Below, piece by piece: positions 23,101 through 34,654 of a stretch of DNA of 64,000 nucleotides (its first letter is position 1; every line of letters starts with the position of its first letter). The translations under genes were made by a program, and so were the position numbers. The notes beneath the pieces were generated by a model. That model was not told the origin of the DNA, made no database searches, and worked only from the letters and a program-made list of their open reading frames with translations. The stretch is from Rhizophagus irregularis (Eukaryota > Glomeromycota > Glomeromycetes > Glomerales > Glomeraceae): assembly GCF_026210795.1 (NCBI RefSeq), contig NC_089447.1:3598501-3662500 (forward strand), read 5' to 3'.

Positions 23101-24600
23101 ATGTCTATTCAATTTTTTTCAAGATTAAGTCAAAACTATATCGAAATTTTGGAGGATAATGAATATTATGATACTACTATTGAAGTTGGTAAAGATCCTA
23201 ACGTAAAAATATTTCGTGCACATATGATTATCCTATGTCATCGTTCTCCATTTTTACGGAGAACTTTAACTTCGAATAAAAAGAATAATGATGTCTTAGC
23301 TCATATTAAATTACCAAATATTTTACCAAAAACCTTTCAAATTATTTTAAGGTAAAGTAATAATACTCAATAATAATTTAAAATGTCAAAAATTTTAATA
23401 TTTTATATTCAATTTTAATATAGGTATCTTTATGGTGGAATTCTTTCATTAAATGGACAAGATACTTTAGATATTATTAAAGTTTTAATTGGAGCTGATG
23501 AACTTCTTCTTCATGAATTAGTTGATTATTTACAAAAGTATTTAATTGAAAACAAAACTGAGTGGATGGAACAACATTTTGAATTTATACATCGAACAAG
23601 TTTTCAATCTAATAATTTTTTAGAACTTCAAGAATTTTGTACAGATTTTATGGCTAAATCACCCGAAAAAATATTTAAATCATTTGATTTTACTTCGTTA
23701 CCCGAAAAATCTTTGATTTCACTTATTAAAAGAGATGATTTACAAATGAAAGAAATTGAAATATGGGAACATGTGTTAAAATGGGGACTTGCCCAAAATC
23801 AAACTCTCATTCCAGATCCCGATACTTGGACAGATGATGATTTTAAAATGATGGAAAATACTTTACAAAGTTGTTTACCTTTAATTAGATTTTTTAGTTT
23901 ATCATCCAAGGAATTTTTACACAAAGTGAGTCCATACAAAAAACTTTTAAACCATCAGCTTTATAAAGATCTATTGAATTCTTATATGGATCCTGATATT
24001 GAGCCAAATGATAGCAACATACCACTTCCAAGAAACTTAAAAATAAGTGATGACATTGAATCAAATATCGTTAATTTAAATATAATTTCAATTATTTCAA
24101 GATGGACTGATAAAGTGGATTATAATAGTAAATATTCATATTTAAGAGAATTATATTTACCATACAAATTCGAATTATTATTAAGAGGTAGTCGAGATGG
24201 ATTTACTCCTAATATATTTCATGAATTATGTGATGATAAACCTAATACGATTACATTTATTAAAGTAAGTGGAACTGAAGAAATTCTAGGTGGGTATAAT
24301 CCTTCAATATGGGAATCTTCTAATTCTTGGAGTCGATGTTATTATAATTTTATATTTTCTTTTAAGAGTAAAAATGAGATTAAAGGACCAATTTTAAGTT
24401 GCGTAAAAAATATGGATAATGCATTATATTATCATCCTAATTATGATCCCACATTTGGTAATTCTGATCTTAGATTATCAGGTCTTAATCAATTTAATTA
24501 TAATTGGTGTAAACAAACTAATTATGAGAAAAGAATAAGGGATACTGAAGATAAATTTAATATAGAAGACTATGAGGTATTTCAAATCACGAAAAAATAA
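23101..24600 (+). CDS. BTB-BACK-TLDc protein
   Basis: Two exons, join(23101..23351,23424..24600), 475 residues. The 72-bp intron (GTAAAG..ATAG) interrupts an Arg codon after FQIIL, the same place as in the paralogue at 53549. The start is the ATG at 23101, since the upstream in-frame poly-Phe stretch looks non-coding. Order: BTB/POZ (about 22-95; YDTTIEVG, FRAHMIILCHRSPFLRRTL), BACK-like helices (about 110-245; LISLIKRDDLQMKEIEIWEH) and TLDc (about 295-475; FELLLRGSRDGFTPNIFHEL, EEILGGYNPSIW, EDYEVFQI). BTB domains dimerise and recruit Cullin-3; TLDc domains are linked to stress responses and V-ATPase regulation in other eukaryotes. This architecture is strongly multiplied in glomeromycotan fungi; the substrate is unknown. 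Confidence 0.93.
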
Positions 24601-26501
24601 GAAATAATTTTTATACCATTTCAAGAACGTCAACCAGCTTGATCGAAATTAATTTTAATATTTAATGTTAGTTATTATAATTTTTAGTATAAATAACAAT
24701 CCTAGATTTTCTAATACTTATGTGATTAATGATTTTAAAACAAATAAAAATACTTTGAACGATGTCTACATTTAATTGGATGTATGACCTTTCCCATTTT
24801 ATTATTTGTTTTCTTAAACAAATCTAAAGTCCCCAATTTCTCATTGATTCTCGAAACTAAATGAGACAACATTTTTTTTCTCGAAATCTGATCGCTAGAT
24901 AAATAAAATAGAAATTTTGCATTTTCAAAAAATAACAATTGCCATACAATTTTGAGTTGAGAATAAAGATTTATTTCAGAACCATTTTGGATTTATTAAG
25001 TATATTCTTTAATAAATTAAGGTCTTCCTTGAACCTGTGATGAGCTTAACGACAATTTTACATTTTTCTTTAAAAAACAAGAATAATTTGAAAGATACGA
25101 TTTTAAGTTGTGTAATATATTTCTTTTCATAATTATCTGGAGCAAGGCGTAAGACATTATATTTACATCTATAGCGAGTGTAAAATTTATATGAGGTTTT
25201 GATGTCGAATATCCTGTAGAATAAATACAATTATGAGATATTGAAAATCAAATTATAAAAAAATAATATAATTTATTGTTGAATTTAAAAATATTTCTCC
25301 AGTACTACTTCATTAATGATAATTACAAATGCATAAATAAATCCTATAAATCTTTTTTATTATTTGATGTTTTTTTAACAAATTTATCAGAAAATAAGTC
25401 ATTAATAATTATTTGTATATTAAAATGTAACGAATAATATAACCACTGAATTATTCTTATTTGCTTACGAAATATTTTCAGATTTGTCCGAAATAACAAA
25501 CGAATTTATATAATTATAATGGGAAACTCATTTTCAAATTTTTATACATACTGTATAAATGAGAATGAATTATCAGTATCCGGTCTAATATGTGATAATA
25601 TATTAATGAATAAAATACTCGGTTCAGTTAATTCCTAAGATATTTTCAAATCAAAATATATTATATATGATCTTAAATTTTATTTCACAATCATTCCAAT
25701 CATTCTTTTATAAATTTATCAGTTAAATTCGTTTCATTTCTCTCGTTGAAGACTTAGAAAGCAGCATTTTTTTATTTCTTTTATTGGATACATGAAAATT
25801 ATCGTCAATTTTCTGGAGTATGTCCATTTTTACGTAACGTAAAATTATTTTAAAAAAAATTATTATTTATATTAAATATTAATTCATACGCAGAATCTTT
25901 TTGAGAGAAATATTTGGTCATTCCTTCTAGATTATTTTATTTTTTAGTGTTACAATTTAATAATAATAATTTATTTTTTATATAAAAAAATATTTGAGTG
26001 AGGGATTTTTATTAATCGTTACACAAGAAATAAAGAATAATATTTTTTGTTGTTTTGAAAATTAAAAAAAAAAAGTGAAATTCTCCGTATAAAAGGCTTG
26101 TGTTACATGAAGACGGGGCCAACAATTCCGGAGAACTATTCCATAGAATTTATTGAAATGAGATTTTTAAAAAGGCAATTTTAATGAGTTTCTATTTCAT
26201 ATTATCTAAACATATTTGGTAATATTTGGTTTAGTTATGGAGATTTCATTATTATTGAATTTTTTAAATAATAACAAAATGAAACCAAAATAAGATTTCA
26301 TTTATTTGCCTAATAGAAATGATGAAATCTTTTCATACAAATTTAAACCTTAATTTGAACAATCATTTCTTAAAAATTTTTTTTTTTGTGTGAGAAAGAT
26401 TTAAAAAATTGACGTTAAATTACAAATTTAATATTAATTATTAAAATTATTCTGATAAAAAACTATTCTTTTTTTATTATTATTAGAATATTAAATAAAA
26501 A
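24601..26501. other. gene-free spacer
   Basis: No supported gene. Weakly coding-like minus-strand frames at 24735-24938 and 25009-25230 have no recognisable domain and no clear splice partners. The last 150 bp are the AT-rich leader of the RBR ligase gene. Confidence 0.5.
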
Positions 26502-27397
26502 ATGGATGAAATGTCTGATATGTCCGAATGTCTCATTTGTTACGAAACAGAAGATAGAGATTTTCGTAAAATAACTTCAAAATGTTCTCATCGAGCCGTT
26601 GTTTGCGTAGAATGTGTTAACAAACATATTAAAAATCAAAGCAATGAGAAACAAATCCTCGAAATTCCTTGTCCTACAAAAGGATGTAAAAAAAAAATGG
26701 AAAGACATGATATCAAAAATATCGCAACAAAACAAGTCTTTGAAGCGTAAAAATTATCTAATTATTTATCATATCGTATTTTTTATTTATGTTTATTAAT
26801 ATCCTTTTGATTCAGATATGATGAACTTGCTTACAAAATTGCGATTCAAAGAATCCCGGAATTTAGATGGTGCAAAGCACCTTGTGGAGCTGGGCAAATC
26901 CATATTGGGAAAGGTATCATTTAAGATACTATATTAATTCTTTATTTCAAAATTTTAATTAGAACATATTCTCTTTTTTTCAATTAATTTTTACAGATGA
27001 AGCTCCAATTGTGATCTGTGAGGGTTGTGGAGCGCATTCGTGTTACAAACACGAAGTTGCCTGGCATACTGGTCAAACTTGCAAGGAATACGATGAGAGT
27101 ATAAAACAATCAGATTTTGCTACTGCGGATTATATTTCACGAGAAACAAAGGGATGTCCTGGATGTTCTATACCTATTGAGAAGGATGGAGGTTGTGATC
27201 ATATAACTTGTACCAAATGTTCCCATGAATTTTGTTGGTTGTAAGTATTTACTGTGTTGTTTATTTATCAAAAATCTTTGTATTTAAATTAAAATTTTAC
27301 TTTATACTTGTTTCTTTATAGATGCCTATACAAACATCCTTCCCATAAGCCTACGTGTAGAAAAAACCAAATGTTTAACGGATACAACAACGTATAA
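26502..27397 (+). CDS. RBR-type E3 ubiquitin ligase (RING-IBR-RING), minimal
   Basis: Four exons, join(26502..26746,26816..26913,26997..27240,27322..27397), 220 residues. RING1: C10, C13, C28, H30, C35, C38, C57, C62. IBR: C101, C105, C122, C125, C130, H133, H138, C143. RING2: C168, C171, C186, C189, C194 and C197, with the predicted catalytic Cys181 in [13 protein letters not shown] enzymes accept ubiquitin from an E2 onto that Cys and pass it to a substrate lysine, so this protein should be catalytically competent. It is nearly bare: nine residues precede RING1 and about 20 follow RING2, with no Ariadne or UBL domain, so autoinhibition and targeting must rely on partners. All introns have canonical ends (69, 83 and 81 bp). 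Confidence 0.93.
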
Positions 27398-28240
27398 AAT
27401 TTTTTTTTTGTTTTTGCGTTTTATATAAATATACTTGAGATATATGGTTAGAGTATTGTTCTTTATATTTATTAATAAAGTTGATAACTTATCCTCATAA
27501 CTTAAATAAGCATATTTATGTTTATCGCTCTTGATAATTATTATAAAGGCTACTAACTATGAAAATAATTAAAACTTTACAATCTCCTAAAAAATTAATC
27601 AAGTTATTCGGATCCATGAATTAATTGTTATTATTCCCAAAGAATTTTTAAGAATTTTTTAACCTCAAAATTCAGGTGTATATAACCTTCATAATTCGAA
27701 AGCAAAAAAAGATCGATAAGGATCTATACATATTTTATATGTGTAATTGGTAGCATACATTATAATAATTTTGCTAGAGAATAAAGTGTTATCCCCAAAT
27801 CTACAAATGTCGCGGTTGGCGTGTTAGCAATAGATCTTAGACAAAGTAATTGAAATTTATAAAAGTAGTACGTATGTAGTTTTCAGAGTTTGGATGGTCT
27901 ATATTGTCTATATTGTTGTAACAAGTAAACTATAATTGACTCTTCATCAAATTCTATTGACACGAAGTTGACTTCTTCATAGAATCTTCAGAATTTATAG
28001 TATCTATAGAATCTCTATCTTGGATAATCATCATCCCATTTTGTCTACTACTCTACGCGTATATCAATGATCATGTTATAAAAGCTACCTAAATGAATAT
28101 TTCAAAGGAAGATCGCGACACGTAGTTATTCTCTCAGGATTTTCGACGTCTACTTGAGGCTTTTGAAGATAAATAAATATGGTTTTTCCTCCATTGAAAA
28201 TGGTATCTTTCCATTCTTCTGATGTGCCCTGCAATGATAT
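27398..28240 (-). pseudogene. possible minus-strand gene remnant
   Basis: On the minus strand two coding-like segments appear: GTSEEWKDTIFNGGKTIFIY with LQKPQVDVENPERITTC (about 28232-28100), and EEVNFVSIEFDEESIIVYLL (about 27980-27915). They are in different frames and separated by stops. The family is not recognised. They may be exons of a decayed gene; the rest of the stretch (27398-27780) holds nothing seen. Confidence 0.3.
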
Positions 28241-28619
28241 ATGATAATATGTTAATAATATACTAGAATTAAATAATTAATAGATTGCGTGCAACGGTCA
28301 AGTCTCTATATAAATACAAATAAAATGAATTAACTATTTATTGAGAATAGTGGTATAATTTTATCTCATTTTGAGCTTTACCGAATATTTCCGAGTTCTT
28401 TAAAATTTGCATTAAAAATGATTAATCCTATTTTCAAAAATAAAATAAACTATAATTACCTGGTTAAAATCATTCGTTCGTCACAGGTAACTTTGTCCAA
28501 AATTATTTTTCTTTTTTAAAATCTTGCAAGCTTATCACCCCATTAGGAACATATAAACATACTACATAATATAATGACTCAAATTCTAGTGTAATACTTC
28601 GTCTTTATTATCTTTAGGA

Positions 28620-28820
28620 TTCGGATGTGTAGAGAATCTAGTACGTGAAGTAGAAAATGGTTTAAAACAACTACTCCAGAGAAAAAAAATAAGCACTAAA
28701 ACAGCTGTTCCTCATACAACTGCATATTGTAATTTACCATGTCTCTTTTCTCAACCAAAGATATTAAAATCAACTTCTTTATTGGCTTTTATTTCTTGAA
28801 TACACAAAATATCAGCGTCC
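28620..28820 (-). pseudogene. exonuclease III/AP-endonuclease-like exon remnant
   Basis: On the minus strand an acceptor (ttaacag) is followed directly by DADILCIQEIKANKEVDFNI. This matches the conserved strand of the exonuclease III/APE family (xDIxCxQExK), in which the Glu binds the metal ion. Stops follow within 25 residues, and no other part of the enzyme was found beside it. An Apn2-like origin or a LINE endonuclease domain are both possible; the match is short. Confidence 0.45.
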
Positions 28821-28982
28821 TGTTAATATAATAAATCATAAATTAATATAATCAGCTTTGTTTTGAATTTAAAGAATCATTCTTAAACATCAAGTTAAAA
28901 AACGCGTTCTACATATTTTTTCAAAGTAACGTTGCTATAATATCCCAAGTGACAGTTCTTTCATATTTCTTTTAAATGCATA

Positions 28983-29129
28983 TTACTTCCTGACGAATCA
29001 ATGGTAGAGAAATATAGAGATGACGATATCGATGAACATGATGATAACCATCCAAACAATACTAGTCACCATTCAAGCAAAAAAAAATCAAAATTGGCTG
29101 AAGAAGCTGATGAAGAAGACAATAATTGA
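28983..29129 (+). pseudogene. acidic C-terminal exon remnant, unidentified
   Basis: A frame without stops until TGA at 29127 reads LLPDESMVEKYRDDDIDEHD, then NTSHHSSKKKSKLAEEADEE. Composition (acidic and Lys-rich, low complexity) is that of a protein tail, unlike the surrounding AT-rich spacer. No upstream exon is evident. Confidence 0.3.
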
Positions 29130-30311
29130 AATTATAATAAAATATTGATGTCTGTTTATACCAAATAAATTTAGAATGACTTCTTCACATGACAAAGTCT
29201 CGATTTTTATCAGTCACCGCATGTCGATCACCGCAATGACATTTAAATTTATAATCTTCGAGTTCGGTCACATTAATGTTAATCGGGAATAATCAGTTCT
29301 TATTTAGATGTGTTCTCATACTCTTATCTAAATTTGATTATTACTCGTTCTAATTATATATGTTGATATTTGCGAAAATATAAATTTGTAATTAACAATT
29401 GATAAAAAAAAAGCATAAATGTTTCTACAAACGCGCATTTATTTATGTGAATGGTTAATATATATTAGGTATCATCAATTTTCTTTATTACTTGCTACAT
29501 ATATGAGTATCTAAGCATGTTTAATACAATTAAACACCATATTTTTTTCAATCTTGAAATGAGGAAAAAAAGTCTTTGTAACTAAATTTCCTTCCTCAAT
29601 AATTCGAGTACATAGACACGTAGTTTTTGAGTTGAATGATTTCCGTAGGTTATGAATTGAAACTCTCTACGCTCTTCTTAAATCGGGATTAAGATAATCG
29701 AAGAGAAAAGTTTTAAATTCTCGTTATTTTATTAACCACTTGAGGACGTTATCAGTGACAAATCGCGTTTCGATCTTGATTGCATGTTTAGAAATAGGAT
29801 CATAGAAATAAATTTTATTTATCCCCTCAATGGATGATGCTTAACATTAATATCGAGAGAGGGATTTAATTACCAAGATTAGGCACACCTAATCGGGCTC
29901 CACATAATAGGTATTAATATTAATACCGAGTGCGTAACTCACGACGGTTTCAGTAATTGCAGAACTTAGTTCCCCACCTACTTCCTTTTCATGGTTCAAA
30001 GAATTTCGATCAAAAGTCCTTGTTGCATAGCTGGCTTCTTCAATATATTTCCACAATAAGGAGGTAAGCAAGTTTTTTTATATTCATAAGGAGTTTCGGG
30101 CACACCCAATGGCCAGTTGATTTACAGAACAAGCAATTATCTTTTTTTATGGAGTTCTAATTATAGATTAATGGTATTCATAATCATTTATTATATCCAT
30201 CAATCCACCATTCTTACTACATTGATTAGGTTGGGAATATAAAGAGCAGCATCTTTTGTAACGATATGATGTTTAATAACATCAGCTCATCCTATCTGTA
30301 TTGCATATATC
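29130..30311. other. gene-free spacer
   Basis: Nothing recognised with confidence. A minus-strand frame (29889-30071; WKYIEEASYATRTFDRNS) has normal-looking amino-acid composition and could be an old exon, but it has no known domain and no splice partner. Confidence 0.4.
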
Positions 30312-30319
30312 AGTATAAG

Positions 30320-30531
30320 TAGTGCTTCGATCCGGATTGATCCGTTGATTAGCATCACAACATTTTTCTATTATTTTGTCAAACTATAATTTTTGTCAGA
30401 TTTAAAAAATTATTCTTCTACAAATTTTATTAATTTTGGCCAAACTTATAGCTCCAACTAAAATAAACCGATGACAAATCGTAGTAAACCGCGGATTGAT
30501 CCGTTAAAAACCCATCCGGATCGAAGCACTA
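30320..30531. mobile_element. MITE with hAT-like ends (212 bp)
   Basis: The left end TAGTGCTTCGATCCGGA and the right end TCCGGATCGAAGCACTA are exact inverted repeats of 17 bp. The flanks are AGTATAAG (30312-30319) and AGTATAAC (30532-30539), an 8-bp duplication with one change. The terminal TAGTG fits YARNG. A direct subterminal repeat, cggattgatccgtt, occurs near both ends (30333 and 30492). No coding capacity. It belongs to the same structural class as the large fold-back element but has unrelated ends. Confidence 0.82.
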
Positions 30532-30539
30532 AGTATAAC

Positions 30540-31880
30540 CATTCAACAATTGCTGGAGCTGAATTTGTTAAGCGTATTCTAATGGTCCGAGTTATAAGTC
30601 TAATTTTATATTAATTATAGTAATCAAAATATAAATATAATGTATGATATACGGTATGTACAGTACTTTCAACAGGATTGTCATACTATAGATCTGTTGG
30701 GTTTAATAAGTGTCAATTATAATTATCCAGTAAAATATAGAAAATATTTTGTAAAAAATGTGTTCTGTTTATAAAAGAAGTTACTTTTGCCAAAGAATCA
30801 GCTTAGTAATTACTAGGTTAATATCCACTGTACTTGCGACAATGGTGCTCAAAGAATTAGAAAATTTTGAAAGGAGGTATGTACTACAACTAAAAGTATT
30901 TAAAAAAAATTTATTGAATTTTTTAATTACAATTTCTTTATTAATTTTGTAGGTAAATCTCATTTATCATGTTATGCTGAATATCACTGCTGATAATCTA
31001 AAGATAAATATTGGAATAAAGAGTTTCCGGAATATTCCTAATTTATCATCTGTAATTGGCGGCATAATAGAAATCAAAATTTTTACCGAACTCTTTGAAT
31101 TCCTGATATTAAATATAATTATTAAGTTCATTGTTTTTATAATCATACAAGCATAATGATGCTACTGAATAAAGCTTTGATGGTAGATTGTATATTTAAA
31201 TCTGTTCTGTTCAAGCATTCTTTGAAACAATTTCCAAATTTCGTCAATTCAATAAGTCTACACTATCAGACATACGTGCTTGCATGGCAACAAATGCTGT
31301 TTATGAAAAAATTTCATTAATTATTCTTCTGATAAAATTTTTCCTTAATGCATTTGATTATTATCAGTTAAAGAAATATAACATGGGCGTTGTAACAGCG
31401 CCTGCGACTGTTTGAAATGTTTGTTAACTTCTCTTTTAACGTCTTTTTCGTCGGTATATATTATTTTGATCATTATATAATGAGAAATTATAAATTTTGC
31501 AAGGCAAAGATGCCTTTAGTATTATATTAATAATATTTTAGCAAATAATAACTGAATTAAAATTTCATGTTAAAATTTAAGGTTATCTGTTATACTCAAC
31601 CCTAAAAAACTTGATCCACTCTAATAGTTTCCCTAATGAGTATTGAATCTGGAACAAAAAACTAAATTATTCGCGTAAAAATTTTCTACTCTATCATTTC
31701 CCTTCTGTGAAGAATAAAATGATTTAAATAAATATTAATTATCCAATGTTCTAAAATATTAATTTATTATTCTTTAAATATTAGATAAAATGAATTTAGT
31801 AACAAGGTTTTTACCTTTGGGCTTTGGATTTGTGGCTATGATTAGCAAAACAATTAATTATCATCAGACAATTGAGTAAT
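30540..31880. other. gene-free spacer
   Basis: Short open frames (30758-31156) alternate between strands and frames and show no domain. Nothing else is supported. Confidence 0.4.
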
Positions 31881-31893
31881 GAATGAGCACATA

Positions 31894-32017
31894 TCGGCTG
31901 ATTGGAAAAATCAAGCCAATTAATATTTAAGCTCAGTTGATGGGTTCATTATATAACTGATGGGTTACTTATTGTCATTAGCGTATAAAATTATGGGAGG
32001 CTTTTCTGATCAGCCGA
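31894..32017. mobile_element. small TIR element with TA flanks (mariner-like MITE)
   Basis: TCGGCTGATTGGAAAA at the left and its near complement (..cttttctgatcagccga) at the right enclose about 124 bp. The dinucleotide TA abuts both ends (31892-31893 and 32018-32019), as expected for Tc1/mariner-type insertion. The TIR has one or two mismatches. No coding sequence. Confidence 0.6.
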
Positions 32018-32066
32018 TATGATAATAATAATATTGTTGAAGTTTCAACCAATAGTAATTTTTTTT

Positions 32067-32258
32067 TTATTTGGGCTTAAATAAAAATTCGATTAGCAAT
32101 TCCTGATTATCAGTCGCAGCAGTCACATTATTTTCACCAATATAAATGGCGCAGCGAATGAAGTTTTGAGGTGTGTTGAAAATCTGGTTGAGGGCATTCG
32201 TATTAGTTAGTGCTTTATTTGTGGTTGTATTCGTTCTAAGGCGATTTGCTGTTAACAT
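32067..32258 (-). CDS. unidentified small open frame
   Basis: Sixty-three codons (MLTANRLRTNTTTNKALTNT, LNQIFNTPQNFIRCAIYIGE) with less AT-biased codon use than the surroundings. No domain is recognised. It may be a terminal exon or a chance frame. Confidence 0.2.
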   Translation of the reverse strand: MLTANRLRTNTTTNKALTNTNALNQIFNTPQNFIRCAIYIGENNVTAATDNQELLIEFLFKPK

Positions 32259-33078
32259 TAACTTCGAATAAATATAATCACATCGACAAACCGATTACCT
32301 GAATCAATGTACTGTACGGTATATCAATAATATTTTATTATCTTCATCAATGATTCCATGATTTATTATCAATGAACGTGGCAATCGTGGGCTTCGTGGC
32401 ATATCGCTTTAACTTAAGATATGATTAGAAAATTTTCAGCTAATAACTATATATATATATATATTGAAATAGAATCTATCATATAACAAACACTAAAAAA
32501 CCAGACTTAAAATCAAATACTTTTTTATTTAAAAGAAAAAAGTGCCTGCACAATGCGGAATTTTAAAATTTCTACTCCACGTGATCAGTGACATTGAAAA
32601 ACGTGATGCCGGTGATGAATATTTTTAGGTCACGAGGGATAGAAAATTTGTTGGGCTACTAATTCAGATTTTGTTGGTGTAACAGAGTTATATAAATCAA
32701 TTGTTTAACTACCTTTTTTTCTCAGTTGATTTTTAAATATTGATTTAACTCGATTAATTCTTTTTTTTATTTAACTCGATGCAGCATTTTATAATAGATG
32801 TAGGGGAGAGGTTCGGTTGTTTCACATCCGTTTTTTGTCATTTCCGTAAATCAATTAATCAATTAAACGAAAAAGGTAATTATGTACTAATATGCACTAT
32901 TATAGAATAGATAACCAAAATTATCTCTATTGAAGTTAAAAAAAAACTCTTCTGTTTTTAGATTATTCTATTTTTCTATTTTTATCTTTCGCAAAAAAAA
33001 TAAAATGAAATGAAATCAAAGAAAAAAAATAAATAAATTGTATAATCGAATACTTTTTTATTGATAATAGTGCTAATA

Positions 33079-34654
33079 ATGAACTCTTTAGTAAATATTA
33101 TTATATTATGGTTTATAATTGGAGTAAATTGTCAAATGGGAAGATATGGTCATACTGCTACACTTATTGACAAAAAATTGTATATTTTAGGTGGAAACAG
33201 CAATGGTAAATTTAATGATACTGGAAAACACTTCTTTTATCTAGATGTTTCGGCTTCATTTAATACTCAAGAATTATTATGGCATAATTTATCAAACATT
33301 AATACCGTTCCATCGCATGATTTTGCTGTATCTGTTAAAGGTGGTCCAAAGAATAATACATTGTTTTTATATGGAGCGACGAAAGGTTATGAGCTTGCTA
33401 CCTATATGTTTACTCCACAAAGCAATATATGGGGTGTCCCCATAACTTTGTTTAGTACGAATCATTTTACTAGACAATATTCAACGAGTACAATAGATTA
33501 CAACGGAAAAATGTACTTGTGGGGTGGACAGCCTTCTATTTTATTCTCTAATGAAATATATATTTTGGATACAATAAATCTTATATGGGGATCAGGGAAT
33601 TTGGTTGGTGCACCAGCTCCAAGAGTCGATTGTAGAACCGTTTTTTTACCCAATAATAAGATTGTTTACATTGGTAAGCAAATAATTTTTAAAAATGCCA
33701 TTGATCTCTCTCTCATTTTATTAATAAATTATTGTTTAGGTGGTAGTAATAGTAGTAATTATAATTTCCAATTAGATCAGGTAAATTATTAAATTTTGAA
33801 TTATTTATACTACAGATATTAAATTTGTTATTTATATAGGTTTATTTGTATGATACAATTCAAGATAATTGGAGTGTACAAGTAAGTTAATATTGGACGA
33901 TAAATTAATATACTGTAACTAATACATATTTTACTAATAATTACAGAACACCTCTGGAGATATTCCTACTACAAGGATAGGATTTTCTTCTATTCTTGGT
34001 ATGTATGCTTAAATAGTAATAATAAATATAAGTTCATCATTAATAAATTTATTTTATTCAATAGGATTAGATGGTCAAAGAATAATAATTTTTGGAGGAA
34101 ATAAAATTGATTCTACAGATGCACTTTATGTATTAAATACAACAAACTTTGAATGGTATGTTCCAAAGATTTCTGGCAAGCTTCCAGAAAGTCGATATTT
34201 TCATATGGCAAATGTAATTGAAAAATACATGGTCGTATCATTCGGTAAATATAAACTTTTATAAAGAAATACTATAAAATTGAATTGGTTATGATTTTTA
34301 TAATAATTATTTTTAATAGGAATAAGTAACGTTAATTCTAAGTTAATTGATGGTGAAGATGCTATTTTATTACTTGATATCAGTAATAATGATGAATATC
34401 AGTGGACAACGAGCTTTGAAGTTCTACCACCGCCACCTACATCTTCACCTCCACCACCAAATAATACAAATAATACATCACCAATTATAGTTGCCGCGGT
34501 CATAGGATCATTAATCGGTAGTTTATCAATAGCGGTTGGATGTTTTCTTTTATATAAAAGCAAACAAAAACGTGGTGTGATGCTTATTTCCGGAAATGAA
34601 AATATAACTAGCGATCGACAACCAGTTACAAATGGTAATCTTGGGCAAAGATAA
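33079..34654 (+). CDS. Kelch-repeat single-pass membrane protein
   Basis: Six exons, join(33079..33673,33740..33780,33840..33881,33947..33998,34065..34244,34320..34654), 414 residues. The start at 33079 gives a clean signal peptide (MNSLVNIIILWFIIGVNC). Kelch-type repeats follow: GRYGHTATLIDKKLYILGGN, GKMYLWGGQ.., TRIGFSSILGLDGQRIIIFG, ESRYFHMANVI. The predicted beta-propeller is outside the cell. A Pro-rich linker (about 339-350) leads to one transmembrane helix (about 358-382, PIIVAAVIGSLIGSLSIAVG) and a short basic tail (KSKQKRG). Propellers of this kind bind proteins or glycans; galactose-oxidase-like annotation is common, but no copper-site residues can be assigned here. Intron 1 (66 bp) has no in-frame stop, so retention would add 22 residues. 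Confidence 0.88.
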
